A stretch of DNA of 7,394 nt from Desulfuromonadales bacterium (GTDB lineage: Bacteria > Desulfobacterota > Desulfuromonadia > Desulfuromonadales > BM103), in contig DAOVNV010000123.1 of NCBI GenBank assembly GCA_030630015.1, positions 1 through 7,394 on the forward strand, read 5' to 3'. Below, in pieces: positions 5,238 through 7,394 of this stretch. Below the pieces are notes generated by a model that did not search any database, had not been told where the DNA came from, and worked only from the letters and a program-made list of their open reading frames with translations. The translations under genes and the position numbers were made by a program. Within the stretch, counting starts at the first letter, position 1. Every line of letters begins with the position of its first letter.

Positions 5238-6158
5238 TCAGGCAACCAGGCCACGAACATCATCCGGAACCTGAACGTTCTGGATGACAGCGCCTTTAGC
5301 CGCACGCTTCATAAGTCCGGCCAGAACCTTGCCTGGGCCAATTTCAATAAAATGATCCACTTCCAGGTCGAGCATGGTTCTGATCGACTCCTCCCAGCGA
5401 ACCGGAGCACTGACCTGTTGAACCAGCAGATCACGCACCCGGGTTTCGTCACGATTAGGAGAAGCCTCGACGTTGCTGACCACGGGCAGAGTCATTGCAT
5501 GAACCGCCACATCCTCAAGTACTTCAGCGAGACGTTCGCCGGCAGGCCGCATCAGTGAGCAATGGAAAGGAGCACTGACCGGCAGCAACATAGCCCGTTT
5601 GGCACCCTGCTCTTTTGCAAGAACGACTGCACGTTCAACGGCCTCGGTATCGCCGGCAACAACTACCTGTCCGTTGCTGTTGAAATTAGCTGGAGACACC
5701 ACCTGCCCCTGCGCAGCGTCTTTGCAGACGGTTTCCAGAAGCTCGGGGTCAAGACCTAGAACAGCAGCCATCGCTCCCTGACCGACCGGTACGGCTTCCT
5801 GCATGAAACAGCCACGCTGACGTACAGTGCGAACCGCATCTGCAAATTCGAGCGCCCCAGAACAGACCAGCGCACTGTATTCGCCGAGGGAATGCCCTGC
5901 TGCAAAGTCAGGGACCAGTCCGGTTTCCGTCTGGACAACCCGGAGGGCTGCAATACTCGTCGTTAAAATGGCCGGCTGGGTATTCGCCGTCAGTTTAAGT
6001 TCATCCTCCGGCCCATTATAGCAGAGCGCGGCAAGATCAAAACCGAGGGCGTCATTCGCCTCCTCGAAAAGTTGCCGGGCCAGGGGGAAATTCTCCGACA
6101 AGGCCTTGCCCATTCCGGCATGTTGAGAGCCCTGCCCGGGGAACAGAAATGCAAGCAT
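5238..6158 (-). CDS. fabD: Malonyl-CoA:ACP transacylase
   Basis: FabD moves the malonyl group from CoA to ACP, producing the extender unit used by FabH and FabF. The 306-residue protein has the acyltransferase motifs FPGQGSQ (6-12), the nucleophile elbow G88-H89-S90-L91-G92 with S90, R115 that binds the malonyl carboxylate (in VRQRG), and H199 in SAPFHCSLM, the base of the Ser-His pair. The ending includes HFIEIGPGKVLAGL (269-282). Numbering runs two below the E. coli enzyme, as expected for this family. The ATG has AGGAGT eight bases upstream and follows the fabH stop after 38 bp; the stop is 9 bp before fabG. It stands alone, with no polyketide-synthase modules nearby. Confidence 0.98.
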   Translation of the reverse strand: MLAFLFPGQGSQHAGMGKALSENFPLARQLFEEANDALGFDLAALCYNGPEDELKLTANTQPAILTTSIAALRVVQTETGLVPDFAAGHSLGEYSALVCSGALEFADAVRTVRQRGCFMQEAVPVGQGAMAAVLGLDPELLETVCKDAAQGQVVSPANFNSNGQVVVAGDTEAVERAVVLAKEQGAKRAMLLPVSAPFHCSLMRPAGERLAEVLEDVAVHAMTLPVVSNVEASPNRDETRVRDLLVQQVSAPVRWEESIRTMLDLEVDHFIEIGPGKVLAGLMKRAAKGAVIQNVQVPDDVRGLVA

Positions 6159-6196
6159 TCAATCTTACTCCTGTGGATTCAGCCGTTTGAAGCTAC

Positions 6197-7177
6197 TTAC
6201 CAGCGCACCAGAGCGGAAGCCCAGGTGAAACCACCGCCGAAAGCATCGAACAGCAGGATATCGCCTTCCTTGATGCGCCCGGCGCGATTGGCTTCGTCCA
6301 GTGCAATCGGTATAGTGGCGCCCGAGGTATTGCCGAAACGGTCGACGTTGATATAGGTCCGCTCATCCATCAGCTTCAGGCGTTTGGCCACCGCTTCCAG
6401 AATGCGCAGGTTCGCCTGGTGAGGAACGAACAAGGAAACATCAGCCGAGGTCATGTTATTAGCTGCCAGAGCCTCTTTGCCGGCTTCAGTCATGGAACGC
6501 ACCGCGACCTTGAATACCTCGTTTCCCTCCATTTTCAGGTACTGCTCCTTGCGTTCGATTGCCTCGACGGAAAGCACTATTTTGGTCGAGAAACCTGGCT
6601 GATAAAGCAGTTCCAACTGAGAACCATCCGCGTGGAGATGCGTCGACAAAACCCCGTTTTCACCTTCTACCGCCTCTAAGACCACCGCTCCGGCACCATC
6701 ACCGAACAGGATGCAGGTGTTCCTGTCCTTCCAGTCACAGATCCGGGTCAGAATTTCAGCGCCAATGACGAGAATTTTTTTTGCGTTCCCTGCCTGAATA
6801 CGGTCTGCTGCGGCACTCAAAGCGTAAATGAAACCGCTACAAGCCGCGGAGACATCATACGCGCCGGAGTTAACGGCCCCGAGGTTCACCTGGACGACAC
6901 AAGCAGTCGCCGGCCAGGGGTAATCGCCGGTAATAGTACCCATGACAATGAGATCAAGTTCTTCCGGCCTGACGCCGGCCATCTCCAGAGCTCGCTCGGA
7001 AGCCTTGGTTGCCAGATCGGAGGTGTTCTCGTCATCGGCGGCAATGCGGCGTTCAGAAATGCCGGTACGGGTGCGGATCCACTCATCGGAAGTATCCAGG
7101 AACTTCTCGATGTCAAAATTGGTCAACACCTTTTCAGGTAGGTATGAACCGGTACCAGTAATACGTGCTCTAATCAC
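6197..7177 (-). CDS. fabH: 3-oxoacyl-ACP synthase III (beta-ketoacyl-ACP synthase III)
   Basis: FabH starts fatty-acid synthesis by condensing an acyl-CoA primer, usually acetyl-CoA or a branched equivalent, with malonyl-ACP. The 326-residue protein shows the FabH Cys-His-Asn triad: C113 in VSAACSGFIYAL, H253 in FVPHQANLRIL and N283 in RFGNTSGATIP. The N-terminal segment has SYLPEKVLTN and DTSDEWIRTRTGISERR, and FDAFGGGFTWAS lies near the C-terminus. Primer preference cannot be read from sequence here. The start is GTG at 7177, seven bases after AAGGAG (7185-7190); MIRARITGTGSYLP aligns with the usual FabH beginning and no better start lies upstream. It lies 28 bp after plsX, the common arrangement. 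Confidence 0.98.
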   Translation of the reverse strand: MIRARITGTGSYLPEKVLTNFDIEKFLDTSDEWIRTRTGISERRIAADDENTSDLATKASERALEMAGVRPEELDLIVMGTITGDYPWPATACVVQVNLGAVNSGAYDVSAACSGFIYALSAAADRIQAGNAKKILVIGAEILTRICDWKDRNTCILFGDGAGAVVLEAVEGENGVLSTHLHADGSQLELLYQPGFSTKIVLSVEAIERKEQYLKMEGNEVFKVAVRSMTEAGKEALAANNMTSADVSLFVPHQANLRILEAVAKRLKLMDERTYINVDRFGNTSGATIPIALDEANRAGRIKEGDILLFDAFGGGFTWASALVRW

Positions 7178-7205
7178 AGCACTTCTCCTTCAGAGGTAGA
7201 CGGAA

Positions 7206-7394
7206 CTAATTGTCCGTACCCGCTTTAGATTGATCGCCAAACACTTCTGAAATACTACTGACGAGCTGTTCCGTAACTTGCCTTGCTTCACTGTCATATG
7301 CCATACGAATAGCATTCATGATGGCACGCGGACTCGAACTACCGTGGCAGATCATCCCTGTTCCCTTAATCCCCAGCAGGGGAGCTCCACCGTA
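7206..7394 (-). CDS. plsX: Phosphate acyltransferase PlsX, C-terminal end only
   Basis: Only the last 62 residues are in the window; the start lies beyond position 7394. The visible part begins YGGAPLLGIKGTGMICHGSS, followed by PRAIMNAIRMAYD, the conserved C-terminal segment of PlsX. PlsX makes acyl-phosphate from acyl-ACP, which PlsY then uses to acylate glycerol 3-phosphate, linking fatty-acid synthesis to phospholipids. The tail after about residue 40 of the fragment (EQLVSSISEVFGDQ) is variable in the family. The stop codon is TAG. The gap to fabH is 28 bp and holds the fabH ribosome site. Assignment rests on a short fragment but is supported by the plsX-fabH-fabD neighbourhood. Confidence 0.95.
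   Translation of the reverse strand, partial: YGGAPLLGIKGTGMICHGSSSPRAIMNAIRMAYDSEARQVTEQLVSSISEVFGDQSKAGTDN

Noticed and set aside
1..7394. Search for CRISPR arrays, tRNA/rRNA genes, toxin-antitoxin, defence, phage or biosynthetic systems
   Set aside because: Nearly the whole window is occupied by recognised core genes, and the gaps hold only the elements listed. No accessory system could be supported.

Overview
The window is a compact block of bacterial housekeeping genes, all on the minus strand, so transcription runs from position 7394 toward position 1. The order plsX-fabH-fabD-fabG-acpP-fabF-rpiB-glyA-dCMP deaminase-nrdR matches, from memory, the chromosomal arrangement in Geobacter, Desulfuromonas and Pelobacter relatives (Desulfuromonadota, formerly Deltaproteobacteria). 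The moderate GC content and strong AGGAGG-type ribosome sites fit this, but genus cannot be fixed from the window. Ten protein genes are recognised. plsX (right edge) and nrdR (left edge) are cut by the window; the other eight look full length with their catalytic residues in place.

Positions 7394-2792 hold the fatty-acid cluster. PlsX makes acyl-phosphate for phospholipid synthesis, FabD loads malonate onto ACP, FabH starts chains, FabF elongates them, FabG does the first reduction and AcpP carries the intermediates. rpiB, a pentose-phosphate isomerase, overlaps the end of fabF by one base and closes the transcription unit at a convincing intrinsic terminator (2294-2321). Two strong hairpins without a proper T-tract stand 8-9 nt after the fabG and acpP stop codons, so acpP is bracketed by RNA structure.

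Positions 2098-1 form a second unit, glyA-dCMP deaminase-nrdR, with abutting or overlapping genes. GlyA supplies methylene-tetrahydrofolate, dCMP deaminase supplies dUMP (the two inputs of thymidylate synthase), and NrdR represses ribonucleotide reductase genes, so the unit has a coherent deoxynucleotide theme.

The unexpected item lies in the 235-bp gap between rpiB and glyA. A 133-bp non-coding segment (2137-2269) has 12-bp terminal inverted repeats (11/12 matching) and is flanked exactly by an 8-bp direct repeat, CTCAAAAC. This is the signature of a miniature inverted-repeat transposable element (MITE). It carries an internal 18-bp inverted repeat and contains the best promoter-like sequence available to glyA. 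The GTAA termini and 8-bp duplication suggest mobilisation by an IS66-type transposase, which is an inference. No other accessory system is visible.
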